Origin: Cellulosimicrobium protaetiae
GTDB lineage: Bacteria; Actinomycetota; Actinomycetes; Actinomycetales; Cellulomonadaceae
Direction: 5' to 3'
NCBI RefSeq assembly: GCF_009708005.2
Contig: NZ_CP052757.1
Coordinates: 2,914,001-2,978,000, forward strand
Length of the DNA stretch: 64,000 bases
Part shown: piece after piece, positions 19,228 to 28,352 of the stretch
Numbering within the stretch: the first letter of the stretch is position 1
How the letters are laid out: the number at the start of each line of letters is the position of its first letter
Position numbers and translations under genes: made by a program
Notes under the pieces: generated by a model
What the model was told of the DNA's origin: nothing
The model's database searches: none
What the model saw: only the letters and a program-made list of their open reading frames with translations

Positions 19228-19866
19228 TCAGCCCCTCGGTCCGCCGAGGACGCGCAGCGCCGCGCGCAGCGCACCGGCCACGTCAGGAGCCTCGACGACG
19301 TCGACGCCCGCCTCAGCGAGCACGGTGGAGACCGCGTCGTCCGCGGCCTTGAGGTTCCAGCCGAGCCCGACGAGCGCCTCGACCACCTGGTCCCGGCGGT
19401 CGTCGACCCGGTGCGGACCGGTCCCGGCGGCGGGCTCGCCGGCCGCGGGGGCGTCGGCGCCCGTGGGCGGCCCGAGCTTGTCGCCCAGCTCCAGCGCGAT
19501 GCGCTGCGCACCCTTGTTCCCGATGCCGGGCACGCGCACGAGAGCGGCGATGTCGCCACCTCCCACGGCGCGGCGCAGGGCGTCCGGCGTGTGCACGGCG
19601 AGCATCGCGAGCGCGAGGCGCGGACCCACGCCGCTCACGGTCTGGACGGTCTCGAAGACGGCGCACTCGTCGTCGTCGGCGAACCCGTAGAGCGTGAACG
19701 AGTCCTCGCGCACGACGAGGCTCGTCGCGAGGCGAGCCGTCTCCCCGACGCGCAGGCCGGCGAGCGTGGCGGGCGTGGCGTGGACGAGATAGCCCACTCC
19801 CCCGACCTCGAGCACGGCGCGGTCGAGCTGGACGCTCGCCACGACACCGCTCAGGGACGCGATCAC
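19228..19866 (-). CDS. ruvA: Holliday junction DNA-binding protein RuvA
   Basis: 212 residues. The N-terminal OB domain starts [28 protein letters not shown]; helix-hairpin-helix motifs [10 protein letters not shown] and [16 protein letters not shown] follow; the C-terminal domain III contacts RuvB. It binds four-way junctions as a tetramer. GTG 19866 has a GAGAGGAG site. A LexA-like box lies about 90 nt upstream. Confidence 0.97.
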   Translation of the reverse strand: MIASLSGVVASVQLDRAVLEVGGVGYLVHATPATLAGLRVGETARLATSLVVREDSFTLYGFADDDECAVFETVQTVSGVGPRLALAMLAVHTPDALRRAVGGGDIAALVRVPGIGNKGAQRIALELGDKLGPPTGADAPAAGEPAAGTGPHRVDDRRDQVVEALVGLGWNLKAADDAVSTVLAEAGVDVVEAPDVAGALRAALRVLGGPRG

Positions 19867-19955
19867 GCAGGCTCCTCTCCCGGCCGGCAGCGCCGACCTG
19901 GTCCGATGGTCCGCGGCCCCGAGGACCGCCGTGGGGCCGCGCGCCGAGGTGCGCG

Positions 19956-19985
19956 TCGAACACCCGTACGACCGCGGTCACTCTA
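19956..19985 (-). promoter_or_regulatory. ruvAB promoter with LexA (SOS) box
   Basis: TCGAACACCCGTACGA at 19956-19971 matches the actinobacterial LexA palindrome TCGAAC-N4-GTTCGA at all but one arm position. On the minus strand a -10 like TAGAGT (19985-19980) lies just upstream, so bound LexA would cover the transcription start. This is damage control of ruvAB by analogy; not tested. Confidence 0.6.
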
Positions 19986-20052
19986 GCAAGGGCCGCCCAC
20001 CCGCCGACCGACCGACACGGGCCACCCGCAGGGGCTGACGGCACGGTCACCG

Positions 20053-20622
20053 CTAGCGTGGCGCGCGGCGCCCCTTCGCCGCGTGCTCGGCGGCCGCCCA
20101 GGCGCGCTGCGCGGGCGTCAGCTCGTGCCGCTCGCCGCCCTGGAGCGCACCCGCAGGTCGCCACAGGTGGCAGATCGCGAGCGCGAGCGCGTCGGCCGCG
20201 TCCGCGGGCTTCGGCGGCTCCGCGAGCCCCAGGATGCCGGCGACCATGCGCTGCACCTGCTCCTTGCCCGCGCGCCCGCTCCCGGTGACCGCGGCCTTGA
20301 CCTCCGACGGCGTGTGCAGCGCGACCGGGACGCCCCGGCGCGCCGCGCCGACCATCGCCAGACCCGCGGCCTGGGCCGTGCCCATCACGGTCCCGACGTT
20401 GTGCTGCGCGAACACGCGCTCCACCGCGACGACGTCCGGCACGTGCTCGTCGAACCACGCGTCCAGCCGCTCGGAGATCCGCAGGAGCCGCAGGTCCACG
20501 CTGAGATCCGGGTCCGTCCGGATCACGCCCACGGCGACGAGCTCGGCCCGCCGCCCCCGCGCGGAGTCCACCACCCCGACACCGCACCGGGTCAGCCCAG
20601 GATCCACACCGAGAACGCGCAC
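20053..20622 (-). CDS. ruvC: Crossover junction endonuclease RuvC
   Basis: 189 residues. Acidic catalytic residues are seen in [21 protein letters not shown] and the late [12 protein letters not shown]. RuvC cuts Holliday junctions bound by RuvAB. GTG 20622 is preferred over the longer frame because GGGAGG lies 8 nt upstream and the protein then begins with VRVLGVDPG as in the family. A gap of 186 bp with its own LexA-like box separates it from ruvA, so ruvC may be expressed separately. Confidence 0.95.
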   Translation of the reverse strand: MRVLGVDPGLTRCGVGVVDSARGRRAELVAVGVIRTDPDLSVDLRLLRISERLDAWFDEHVPDVVAVERVFAQHNVGTVMGTAQAAGLAMVGAARRGVPVALHTPSEVKAAVTGSGRAGKEQVQRMVAGILGLAEPPKPADAADALALAICHLWRPAGALQGGERHELTPAQRAWAAAEHAAKGRRAPR

Positions 20623-20695
20623 CCCAGTACCCTCCCACGAGCCGACGACGGAACCCCTCCGCCTCGCGGGCCGCAGACCAAGGCGAGCCGACACC

Positions 20696-20798
20696 GGCGG
20701 GGCGGGTGAGGTGCGCGCGGTCGTGGCGGGCCTGGCGGGAGCGGCGCGAGGAACGAGCGCCGCGGATGGTAGACCGCGCGCACCTCACCCGCCCCGCC
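20696..20798. repeat. 27-bp perfect inverted repeat between ruvC and yebC
   Basis: 20696-20722 is the exact reverse complement of 20772-20798, separated by 49 nt. The spacer holds another perfect hairpin (GCGGCGC 20741-20747 with GCGCCGC 20757-20763). The element occupies about half of the ruvC-yebC gap and would form a large nested RNA stem. It may be a terminator or processing signal after yebC, or a mobile-type palindromic repeat. Confidence 0.85.
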
Positions 20799-20840
20799 AC
20801 CCAGGGCGACCAGTTCGGTCACCTCGGGCGACACCCGCGG

Positions 20841-21602
20841 TCAGTCGTCGTTCTCGAGCTCCGCCATGACCTCGTCCGACGCGTCGAAGTTCGCGTAGAC
20901 GTTCTGCACGTCGTCGCTGTCCTCGAGAGCGTCGATGAGGCGCAGGATCTTGCGCGCCCCGTCGGCGTCGACCTCGACCTCCATGGACGGGTGCCAGATC
21001 GAGTCGGCCGAGTCGTACTCGAGACCCGCCTCCTGGATCGCGGTGCGCACGGCGACGAGGTCGCTCGCCTCGCACAGCACCTCGATGACCTCACCCTGGT
21101 CCGTGACCTCCTCGGCGCCCGCCTCGAGCGCGGCGAGCATGACGTCGTCCTCGGTCACGCCGTCGGCCTTCGGCACGACGACGAGGCCCTTGCGCGAGAA
21201 GAGGTACGACACCGAGCCGGGGTCGGCGAGGTTGCCGCCGTTGCGGCTGAACGCGAGGCGCACCTCGGAGGCCGCGCGGTTCTTGTTGTCGGTGAGGCAC
21301 TCGACGAGGACGGCGATGCCGTTGGCGCCGTAGCCCTCGTACATGATCGTCTGGTAGTCGACGGCGTCGGCGCCCGTGCCGGAGCCTCGCTTGACGGCGC
21401 GGTCGATGTTGTCGTTCGGGACCGACGACTTCTTCGCCTTCTGGATGGCGTCGAACAGCGTCGGGTTGCCCGCGGGGTCACCGCCGCCGGTGCGCGCCGC
21501 GACCTCGATGTTCTTGATGAGCTTCGCGAAGAGCTTGCCGCGCTTGGCGTCGATGGCCGCCTTCTTGTGCTTGGTCGTGGCCCACTTGGAGTGCCCTGAC
21601 AT
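20841..21602 (-). CDS. YebC/PmpR family protein
   Basis: 253 residues, full family length. The N-terminus [32 protein letters not shown] is nearly invariant in the family. Members have been described as DNA-binding regulators and, in recent work on some members, as translation factors that relieve proline stalling; the role here is not determined. It sits between pdxT (6 bp away) and ruvC. Confidence 0.95.
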   Translation of the reverse strand: MSGHSKWATTKHKKAAIDAKRGKLFAKLIKNIEVAARTGGGDPAGNPTLFDAIQKAKKSSVPNDNIDRAVKRGSGTGADAVDYQTIMYEGYGANGIAVLVECLTDNKNRAASEVRLAFSRNGGNLADPGSVSYLFSRKGLVVVPKADGVTEDDVMLAALEAGAEEVTDQGEVIEVLCEASDLVAVRTAIQEAGLEYDSADSIWHPSMEVEVDADGARKILRLIDALEDSDDVQNVYANFDASDEVMAELENDD

Positions 21603-21608
21603 GCGTTC

Positions 21609-22259
21609 CTACCCCTTCGCGATTCTGACGAACAGCTCGTGCACGCGCGCGTCCCCGGAGATCTCCGGGTGGAACGAGGTGGCGAGCAGCGATCCCTGCT
21701 GGACTGCGACGATCCTACCGGCGGCGGCCGCGGGGATGCCGGGCGCCTCGTGGTCGGGGATGCGGGCGAGCACCTCGACGCCCGGCCCGACCTCCTCGAC
21801 CCACGGCGCGCGGATGAACACGGCGTGCACCGCGTCCGTCCCACCAGCCCCGCCGGGGCCGTCCTCCCGCGGGGCCAGACCGGCGAACGCGAGGTCCGTC
21901 TCGAACGAGTCGACCTGCCGCCCGAACGCGTTGCGCCGCACGGTCACGTCGAGCCCGCCGATGGTCCGCTGGTCCGCCGTGCCGCCGAGGATGCGGTCGG
22001 CGAGCAGGATCATGCCCGCGCACGAGCCGTAGACGGGCAGCCCGTCGGCGATGCGGGCGCGCAGCGGCTCGTCGAGCTCGAAGATGCGCAGGAGCTTGTC
22101 GATGGTCGTCGACTCGCCCCCGGGGAGCACGAGCCCGTCGACCGCGGCCAGCTCCTCGGGACGGCGGACGCCGACCGTGCGGGCGCCGGCGGCCTCGAGC
22201 GCGGCACGGTGCTCGCGCACGTCGCCCTGCAGGGCCAGGACACCGATCGTGATCGTCAC
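21609..22259 (-). CDS. pdxT: Pyridoxal 5'-phosphate synthase glutaminase subunit
   Basis: 216 residues. Class I glutaminase with LPGGEST, the nucleophile Cys in [12 protein letters not shown], and the His/Glu pair in [10 protein letters not shown]. It supplies ammonia to PdxS. The stretch [15 protein letters not shown] holds a short Gly insertion. GTG 22259 has no ribosome binding site but TATCAT ends 8 nt upstream, consistent with a leaderless transcript. pdxS lies 1.4 kb away on the same strand, split off by two unrelated genes. Confidence 0.96.
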   Translation of the reverse strand: MTITIGVLALQGDVREHRAALEAAGARTVGVRRPEELAAVDGLVLPGGESTTIDKLLRIFELDEPLRARIADGLPVYGSCAGMILLADRILGGTADQRTIGGLDVTVRRNAFGRQVDSFETDLAFAGLAPREDGPGGAGGTDAVHAVFIRAPWVEEVGPGVEVLARIPDHEAPGIPAAAAGRIVAVQQGSLLATSFHPEISGDARVHELFVRIAKG

Positions 22260-22267
22260 GAGGGGGA

Positions 22268-22273
22268 ATGATA
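22268..22273 (-). promoter_or_regulatory. -10 box, leaderless start of pdxT
   Basis: TATCAT on the minus strand ends 8 nt before GTG 22259. It faces the divergent -10 box at 22312. Confidence 0.5.
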
Positions 22274-22311
22274 CGTGCGCCGACGCACGCGCCCGGCCGT
22301 GGCACGGTTGC

Positions 22312-22317
22312 TAGCCT
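22312..22317 (+). promoter_or_regulatory. -10 box, leaderless start of membrane protein gene
   Basis: TAGCCT ends 7 nt before GTG 22325; no Shine-Dalgarno sequence is present. Confidence 0.55.
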
Positions 22318-22324
22318 CGCCGTC

Positions 22325-23005
22325 GTGACCACTCCGCCCGGCACCGGACCGACGTCGCCCTACCCCGCTCAGCCTCCGTCCGGGTACCCGGGTCCGTACC
22401 CCGGCGTCCCGCCCCGTCCGCCGCGCAGCACGCGCGGGGCCACGGTCCTGGTCGTCGTCGGTGCGGCACTGCTCGTGGTCGCCCTCGTGGCGGGCGTCCT
22501 CGGCGTGACGACCTTCGTGCGGGCGCTGCCCACGGGCGTGGTCGACGGCGCGGGCGAGCCCGGTTCCGCGGCCCTCGCCTCGGGGGACGTCCCCGGGGAG
22601 GCGGAGATCGCGCTCGTCGGCGGCGAGCCGTACAGCGTGTGGGCGGTCGTCCCGATCGGCGCGGAAGGTTTCGACGCCGACGACGTCACCGTGTCGTGCC
22701 CGGACGGCGACCTCCAGGTGCGCCACCCTTCCGTCTCGGGGAGCTCCGGCTTCGGGTCGTACGAGGCGACGACCGTCGCCGAGGTGTCGTCGCCGTCGGC
22801 CGAGACCTGCACGGTGTCCGTGGCGCAGGGCGACGCCTCGCCCGGGGCGACGTTCGTCATCACCGAGGGCTGGCGGTTCGGCGAGTTCTTCGCGACGGTC
22901 GGCGGCACGATCCTGCTGTGGTTCGTCGCGATCGGAGGGACGCTGCTGGGCCTGGGGCTCCTCGTCGGCGGGATCGTGTGGCGGCTCGTCGCGCGCCGGC
23001 CGTGA
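22325..23005 (+). CDS. Hypothetical two-helix membrane protein with Pro-rich N-terminus
   Basis: 226 residues, not assigned to a known family. A Pro/Gly/Tyr-rich cytoplasmic N-terminus (about 38 residues, with SGYPGPYPG) precedes a helix VLVVVGAALLVVALVAGVLGV. An external domain of about 120 residues holds two Cys (VSCPDGDLQV, ETCTVSV) that could form a disulfide. A second helix (GGTILLWFVAIGGTLLGLGLLVGGIVW) ends near the C-terminus. It is divergent from pdxT and convergent with the Nudix gene. Confidence 0.75.
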   Translation: MTTPPGTGPTSPYPAQPPSGYPGPYPGVPPRPPRSTRGATVLVVVGAALLVVALVAGVLGVTTFVRALPTGVVDGAGEPGSAALASGDVPGEAEIALVGGEPYSVWAVVPIGAEGFDADDVTVSCPDGDLQVRHPSVSGSSGFGSYEATTVAEVSSPSAETCTVSVAQGDASPGATFVITEGWRFGEFFATVGGTILLWFVAIGGTLLGLGLLVGGIVWRLVARRP

Positions 23006-23060
23006 CCGCACGGCGAGACGCCTCGCACCCGTGGCGGGACGTCGGGCGGCACACCGTGCC

Positions 23061-23627
23061 TCAGTGCTCGCGGGCGATCCCGAGGTGGTGCGTCACGCCG
23101 TCCCACCCGCCGAGCAGCGGGGCGACGAGGTCGGGCAGGCCCTCGGGGAAGATCTCGATCTCGACCTCGCGCAGGTCGTCGAGCGACCACCAGCGCATCT
23201 CGTCGACGACGTCCAGCTCGACGTCGGTCCACCCCTCGCGGCTCAGCTCGCCGCCTGCTCCGGCCGCGCCGTCGAGCCGCGCGAGGTAGAGCACCTCGTC
23301 CTGGCGGCAGTGCTGGCGGTAGAAGTCGAAGATCGCGCTGCGCGTGTAGACCGGCCCGACGAGCACGCCCGGGTCGAGCACGATCCCGGTCTCCTCGCGG
23401 ACCTCGCGCAGCGCCGCGTCACGGTCGCTCTCGCCCGGGTCGACGCCCCCGCCGATCGTGAACCACCACGAGCGCTCGGGCTGGTCGACGTCGTGCCCAC
23501 GAGCCAGGAGGATCCGGTCGGCGGAGTCGAGCAGCAGGACGCGCGCGCCCCGGCGGAAGTAGAGCCCGTCGTCCCCGAGCACCCAGTCGGGGCCCAGGGA
23601 CGACGGCGCTCCGGCGGCCTCGGCCAT
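23061..23627 (-). CDS. Nudix hydrolase
   Basis: 188 residues. The Nudix box GGGVDPGESDRDAALREVREETGI matches GX5EX7REUXEEXGU, the site that binds the metal for pyrophosphate hydrolysis. The substrate cannot be read from sequence. A C-terminal DEMRWWSLDDLREVEIEIFPEGLPDLV is typical of general clean-up Nudix proteins. It stands between pdxS and pdxT on the same strand. Confidence 0.9.
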   Translation of the reverse strand: MAEAAGAPSSLGPDWVLGDDGLYFRRGARVLLLDSADRILLARGHDVDQPERSWWFTIGGGVDPGESDRDAALREVREETGIVLDPGVLVGPVYTRSAIFDFYRQHCRQDEVLYLARLDGAAGAGGELSREGWTDVELDVVDEMRWWSLDDLREVEIEIFPEGLPDLVAPLLGGWDGVTHHLGIAREH

Positions 23628-23687
23628 GCGCGCGTCAGGCGTCCGTCGTCGTGGTGACGACGGACGGCCGACCCGTGGAGCGCTCCG

Positions 23688-24638
23688 TCACCAGCCGCGC
23701 TCGGCGAACTGGATCGAGCGCGCGGGCTCGTCGACGTTGATGCCCACCATCGCCTCGCCCAGACCGCGCGAGACCTTCGCGATCACGTCGGGGTCGTCGT
23801 GGAACGTCGTCGCCTTGACGATCGCGGCGGCGCGCTGCTCGGGGTTGCCCGACTTGAAGATGCCGGAGCCGACGAACACGCCCTCCGCTCCGAGCTGCAT
23901 CATCATCGCCGCGTCGGCCGGCGTCGCGATGCCGCCCGCGGTGAACATGACGACGGGCAGCTTGCCCGTGGCGGCGACCTCCTTGACGAGCTCGTACGGC
24001 GCCTGGAGCTCCTTGGCCGCCACGAAGAGCTCGTCCTCCGGCAGCGCGGTGAGGCGGCGGATCTCCCCGCGGATGGTGCGCATGTGCGTCGTCGCGTTGG
24101 AGACGTCGCCCGTGCCGGCCTCACCCTTCGAGCGGATCATCGCCGCGCCCTCGGTGATCCGGCGCAGGGCCTCGCCGAGGTTGGTGGCGCCGCACACGAA
24201 CGGGACGGTGAACTGCCACTTGTCGATGTGGTGGGCGTAGTCCGCGGGCGTGAGCACCTCGGACTCGTCGACGTAGTCGACGCCGAGCGACTGGAGCACC
24301 TGCGCCTCGACGAAGTGGCCGATGCGCGCCTTGGCCATCACGGGGATGGAGACCGCCTCGATGATCCCGTCGATCATGTCGGGGTCCGACATGCGCGAGA
24401 CGCCGCCCTGCGCGCGGATGTCCGCGGGGACGCGCTCGAGCGCCATGACGGCGACCGCGCCCGCGTCCTCGGCGATCTTCGCCTGCTCGGGCGTGACGAC
24501 GTCCATGATGACGCCGCCCTTGAGCATCTCCGCCATCCCGCGCTTGACCTTGGCGGTGCCGACGGTGCCGGCGCCCTCCGTGGTCACGGCGCTCGGAGCG
24601 CTCTCGGCAGGGACGTTCTGGTCGGCCACGTTGGTCAC
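23688..24638 (-). CDS. pdxS: Pyridoxal 5'-phosphate synthase lyase subunit
   Basis: 316 residues. It builds PLP from ribose 5-phosphate, glyceraldehyde 3-phosphate and ammonia. The catalytic lysines lie in [17 protein letters not shown] and [26 protein letters not shown] near the N-terminus is invariant in the family. The N-terminal 20 residues (Pro/Ser/Thr-rich) extend beyond the core. It would form the 12+12 complex with PdxT. Confidence 0.97.
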   Translation of the reverse strand: MTNVADQNVPAESAPSAVTTEGAGTVGTAKVKRGMAEMLKGGVIMDVVTPEQAKIAEDAGAVAVMALERVPADIRAQGGVSRMSDPDMIDGIIEAVSIPVMAKARIGHFVEAQVLQSLGVDYVDESEVLTPADYAHHIDKWQFTVPFVCGATNLGEALRRITEGAAMIRSKGEAGTGDVSNATTHMRTIRGEIRRLTALPEDELFVAAKELQAPYELVKEVAATGKLPVVMFTAGGIATPADAAMMMQLGAEGVFVGSGIFKSGNPEQRAAAIVKATTFHDDPDVIAKVSRGLGEAMVGINVDEPARSIQFAERGW

Positions 24639-24809
24639 CGGTACCTCACACCTTCAGGTCAGGGGAACGTCGCGCGCTCGCGCGCGGACGCCGTCGAACA
24701 GGCTCGACGGCACATGCTCCCACGCGCTCCCATCCTATCGCCGGGACGTCCGTCCTCCCGGGGCCCCCGGCCACCTCGACGTCGCGGTGCGACGGTCGGA
24801 CAGGCCCGC

Positions 24810-25460
24810 TCAGTCCGGTGCGGTCGCCGACGCGGCAGGCCGGGCGAGCCCGTCGGGCGCGGCGTCGTCGAGCTCGACCGTCGCCGGCATCGGCGCGTGC
24901 CCGGCGAGGTGGAACAGGCGCACCCACCACTTGCGCCGCACCCGCTGCGCCTGGGCGACGGCCTCGTTGTGGAACCGGCGGGCGAGCTGCGCCCGGTACC
25001 ACGCCGCGGCGAGGGTGCCGACGAGCTCGTCGCCCGCCGGGGCGGACCGGAGCTCGGCGACCTCGTCCGCGTCCTCGAGCACCGAGCGCAGCGTCGCCGT
25101 GAGGTCGCTCTCCGCCAGGGCGCGCGACTCGGCCATGCCTCCCAGGAGCCGCCGGGGCGGCGCGTCCCTGGGCACGACCAGCCCCGGCACCTGGTCCGCG
25201 AGCCGGAGCGCGTCGTCCTCGTCGTCCAGGACGGAGTGCGCCGCCTCGGCCAGGAGCACCGAGCTGGCCGGGTCGAGCTCGCCGGACGCCGCCAGGTCGA
25301 CCGCGGCGGACGCCCGGCGCACGAGCTGCGCGTCCAGCGCGAGCCGGGAGGCCATGACCTTGCGGTGCAGCCGGTCGAGGCGGGACGCAGCGACCCAGAG
25401 GACCCAGGCGACGACCGCGGCGGCCACGAGGGCCAGGACGGTGGTCTCGGACCAGGTCAC
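24810..25460 (-). CDS. LemA-like single-helix membrane protein (hypothetical)
   Basis: 216 residues. One N-terminal helix (VLALVAAAVVAWVLWVAA) is followed by a mostly helical cytoplasmic domain with RLDRLHRKVMASRLALDAQLVRR, which resembles the LemA topology. The similarity is by pattern only and the function is unknown. It overlaps pimA by ATGA, so it belongs to the phosphatidylinositol mannoside operon and may have a membrane-related role. Confidence 0.7.
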   Translation of the reverse strand: MTWSETTVLALVAAAVVAWVLWVAASRLDRLHRKVMASRLALDAQLVRRASAAVDLAASGELDPASSVLLAEAAHSVLDDEDDALRLADQVPGLVVPRDAPPRRLLGGMAESRALAESDLTATLRSVLEDADEVAELRSAPAGDELVGTLAAAWYRAQLARRFHNEAVAQAQRVRRKWWVRLFHLAGHAPMPATVELDDAAPDGLARPAASATAPD

Positions 25461-26668
25461 GGGCGTGCCCCCTCGTCGTCACGTGCGCGGCCCAGCAGAC
25501 GCCCGCCGCGCCGCGAGCGCGGATCCTCGTGGACCGGGATGACCGCCTCGGACGCCGCCAGCACGGTCTCGTAGACGGCGAGCACCTGCGCGGTCACGGT
25601 GGACCAGTCGAAGCGCCGGACGAACTCGCTCGCCCGCGCGCGGTAGGCGTCGCGCCGCGGCGGGTCGGCGAGCACGTCGAGCACGGCGGCGGCGAGCGCG
25701 TCCGGGTCGCCCACGGCGAACAGCGCGCCCGCGGCGCCGTCGTCGAGCACGCGGCGGAACGCGCCGAGGTCGCTCGCGACGACGCACGCGCCCGCGCTCA
25801 TCGCCTCGACGAGCACGATGCCGAAGCTCTCGCCCCCGGTCTGCGGGGCGATGTACAGGTCGACGGACGCGAGCATGCTCGCCTTGTCCTCGTCGCTCAC
25901 CCCGCCGAGGAACTCGACGGAGGCCGCGTGCTCGCCCAGCGCCTCGATCGCGGCCTCGCGGCCGTCGTCGCCGCGGCCCGCGACGAGGAACCGTGCCCCC
26001 GGGACCTTCGCGAGGATCGCCGGGATCGCCGCGGTGAGCACCGGCAGGCCCTTGCGGGGCTCGTCCAGCCGGCCGAGGAAGGCGATCGTGGGCGCGTCCG
26101 GCGTGCCCTGCCACCTGGGGCTCGGCGTGGCGGACGCGAAGGTGTCGACGTACACGCCGTTGGGGATCACGACGGCGTCACCGCCCAGGTGGTCCACGAG
26201 CGTGCGCCGCGCGTCCTCGGACACCGCGATGCGCGCGTCGATCTTCTCCAGGCTCTGCCGGACGAGCGGGTAGGCGACCTGCAGCGCGCGCGAGCGCACG
26301 AGCGAGGTGTGGAACGTCCCGACGATCGGCCCCTGCGCGATCCACAGCGCGACCATGCTCAGCGACGGGTTCACCGGCTCGTGGATGTGCAGGACGTCGA
26401 ACCGGCCCGCCTCGAGCCAGCGCCGCACGCGGCCCGCGGTGCGCGGACCGAACGTCACGCGCGCGACGGAGCCGTTGTAGCGGACGGGGACCGCGCCCCC
26501 GGCCGGCGTGAGGTAGTCCGGGACGGGGGTGTCGTCGTCGGCGGGCGCGAGCACGGAGACCTCGTGGCCCTGGGCGATGAGCGCCTCGGCGAGGTCGCGG
26601 ATGTGGAACTGCACGCCGCCGGGGGCGTCGAACGAGTAGGGGCACACGATGCCCACGCGCAGGGTCAT
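25457..26668 (-). CDS. pimA: Phosphatidylinositol alpha-mannosyltransferase
   Basis: 403 residues, GT-B fold GT4 enzyme. It transfers mannose from GDP-mannose to phosphatidylinositol, the first step of PIM synthesis at the inner membrane face. Visible motifs are CPYSFDAPGGVQFHIRDLA at the N-terminus, HIHEPVNPSLS, GRLDEPRKGL, and the EX7E region PQTGGESFGIVLVEAM near residue 280. ATG 26668 is chosen since the protein then begins MTLRVGIVCPYS as in PimA; the longer frame reads through the acyltransferase gene. It overlaps that gene by four bases. Confidence 0.92.
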   Translation of the reverse strand: MTLRVGIVCPYSFDAPGGVQFHIRDLAEALIAQGHEVSVLAPADDDTPVPDYLTPAGGAVPVRYNGSVARVTFGPRTAGRVRRWLEAGRFDVLHIHEPVNPSLSMVALWIAQGPIVGTFHTSLVRSRALQVAYPLVRQSLEKIDARIAVSEDARRTLVDHLGGDAVVIPNGVYVDTFASATPSPRWQGTPDAPTIAFLGRLDEPRKGLPVLTAAIPAILAKVPGARFLVAGRGDDGREAAIEALGEHAASVEFLGGVSDEDKASMLASVDLYIAPQTGGESFGIVLVEAMSAGACVVASDLGAFRRVLDDGAAGALFAVGDPDALAAAVLDVLADPPRRDAYRARASEFVRRFDWSTVTAQVLAVYETVLAASEAVIPVHEDPRSRRGGRLLGRARDDEGARP

Positions 26669-27669
26669 GCCGTCCTCCCCGCGTCGCGTGCCGCGTCGTC
26701 CGGCGCCGGCGCGTCGCCCTCCCCGGCCTCGGCACGGGTGCGGGCGTACCGCGCGGGGTCGAGGTCGTCGACGAACACCTTCTGGAGCATGTGCCAGTCC
26801 TCCGGGTGCTCGCGGATCGCGACGCTCAGGGCGTCGACCCAGGCTTGCGTCGCCGTCGCGACCTGCTGGGCGCGCGGGACGCCGGGGTCGATCTCGACCC
26901 GGGGGAAGAACTGGATGACGAGGCCCCACGGGGAGCGGGCGGCCCGTCGTCGGGCACCGCGCAGCCGCTCGTAGTAGATCCCGGTCGGGACGAGCGGTGT
27001 CCCGGTGCTCACCGCGAGCGCCGCGGGCCCGGCGGCGACGCGCGCCCGGTGCCCGAAGAGGTCGACCTCCACGCCGCGGTGGGTGAGGTCGCGGTCGGCG
27101 AGCAGCGGGATGATCTTCCCCGGCCGGCTCGCGCCGCGCACGAGGTCGCGGAACACGTCGCCGTCGCCGAGCGCGAGGATCTCGAGCCCGATCGAGTTCC
27201 GGAACGCGAGGAACTCCTCGAAGAGCTCGTCCGGCTTCAGCCGTTCCGCGACGGTGAGCACGGGCGCGATGTTCGGTGTCGCGTAGGCGCCGGCGAGGTC
27301 CCAGTTTCCCTGGTGGGACAGGGCGAGCACGGGGCTGCGGTCGCCGTCGAGGTGCACCGTGAGGTTGTCGTAGCCGACGACCCGCACCCGGGCCCGCACG
27401 CGCTCCGGTGTCCACGCGGGCAAGGTGAACGCCTCCCGGTAGTAGCGCATGTAGGAGCGCATGCCCGCGCGCGAGAGGCGGCGCAGCGCGCGCGGGGAGA
27501 GCCCCGGGCGCACGCGCGCGAGGTTCCGCTCCAGCTGGCGCACTCCCCCGCCGCGCAGGAGCCAGGTCACGTCGGCGATCGCGCCGAACAGGCCGCGCAG
27601 CACGGGCTCGGGGACCTTGCGGGCGTTGCGCCAGGCGAACGTGAACGCCATGCCGGCGTCGAGGGCCAT
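26665..27669 (-). CDS. patA: Phosphatidylinositol mannoside acyltransferase
   Basis: 334 residues, lysophospholipid acyltransferase family. LSHQGNWDLAGAYA gives the H-x4-D catalytic pair near residue 126. DRDLTHRGVEVDLFG and TGTPLVPTGIYYE are further family blocks. It would acylate the mannose of PIM1/PIM2 at the cytoplasmic face. It lies between the phosphatidylinositol phosphate synthase and pimA genes with start/stop overlaps on both sides, the standard actinobacterial order. Confidence 0.92.
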   Translation of the reverse strand: MALDAGMAFTFAWRNARKVPEPVLRGLFGAIADVTWLLRGGGVRQLERNLARVRPGLSPRALRRLSRAGMRSYMRYYREAFTLPAWTPERVRARVRVVGYDNLTVHLDGDRSPVLALSHQGNWDLAGAYATPNIAPVLTVAERLKPDELFEEFLAFRNSIGLEILALGDGDVFRDLVRGASRPGKIIPLLADRDLTHRGVEVDLFGHRARVAAGPAALAVSTGTPLVPTGIYYERLRGARRRAARSPWGLVIQFFPRVEIDPGVPRAQQVATATQAWVDALSVAIREHPEDWHMLQKVFVDDLDPARYARTRAEAGEGDAPAPDDAARDAGRTA

Positions 27670-28352
27670 CAGCGACCGTCCTCCTTCTCCTCGGTGCGCG
27701 GGGCCCGCGCTTCCGGCGGTGCCGCCGCGAGCGCGACCGCCTGGCGACGCACGGTCGCGACGCGCTGCACGACCGTGACCGCGCTGGCGAGCGCGAGCAG
27801 CCCCAGGACGACGACGAGCACGACGGGCGGGACGCCCAGCCCGACGATGCCCGCGGCGACGAGCGCCGCGACGAGCCGGTCGGCGCGCTCCGCGATCCCG
27901 ACCTGCGCCGTCATCCCGACGCTCTCGGCGCGGGCACGCGCGTAGGGGACGACCGCGCCGAGCGCGAGGCACGCGAGCGCGGCACCGGTCCCCCACGCGG
28001 CGAGGTCGGGCGTCAGGCGCGGGTCGTCGGCTCGCACGAACCACAGGGTCAGGCCGACGAACACCGCGGCGTCCGCGAGGCGGTCGAGCGTCGAGTCGAG
28101 GAACGCGCCCCACGGGCCGGACCGGCCCGCGCGGCGCGCCATCACCCCGTCGAGCACGTCGGCGAACGCGCAGACCATGACGACCATCACCCCGGCGAAG
28201 AGGTGCCCCGTCGGGAAGAGCCACAGGGCGCCGACGACGACCCCGAGCGTCCCGGCGATCGTCACCGCGTCGGGGCTCACGCCAAGACGGAGCAGGAGCG
28301 CGGCGAGCGGGGTGAACAGGCGCGTCGTGAGCGCGCGCAGGCGGCCGAACAT
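27669..28352 (-). CDS. pgsA: Phosphatidylinositol phosphate synthase (CDP-alcohol phosphatidyltransferase)
   Basis: 227 residues with about six membrane helices. The CDP-alcohol phosphotransferase motif is complete: DVLDGVMARRAGRSGPWGAFLDSTLDRLAD, with the three Asp ligands. It would make phosphatidylinositol phosphate from CDP-diacylglycerol and inositol phosphate, the lipid used by PimA. ATG 28352 shares a base with the stop codon of the HIT gene. Confidence 0.92.
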   Translation of the reverse strand: MFGRLRALTTRLFTPLAALLLRLGVSPDAVTIAGTLGVVVGALWLFPTGHLFAGVMVVMVCAFADVLDGVMARRAGRSGPWGAFLDSTLDRLADAAVFVGLTLWFVRADDPRLTPDLAAWGTGAALACLALGAVVPYARARAESVGMTAQVGIAERADRLVAALVAAGIVGLGVPPVVLVVVLGLLALASAVTVVQRVATVRRQAVALAAAPPEARAPRTEEKEDGR

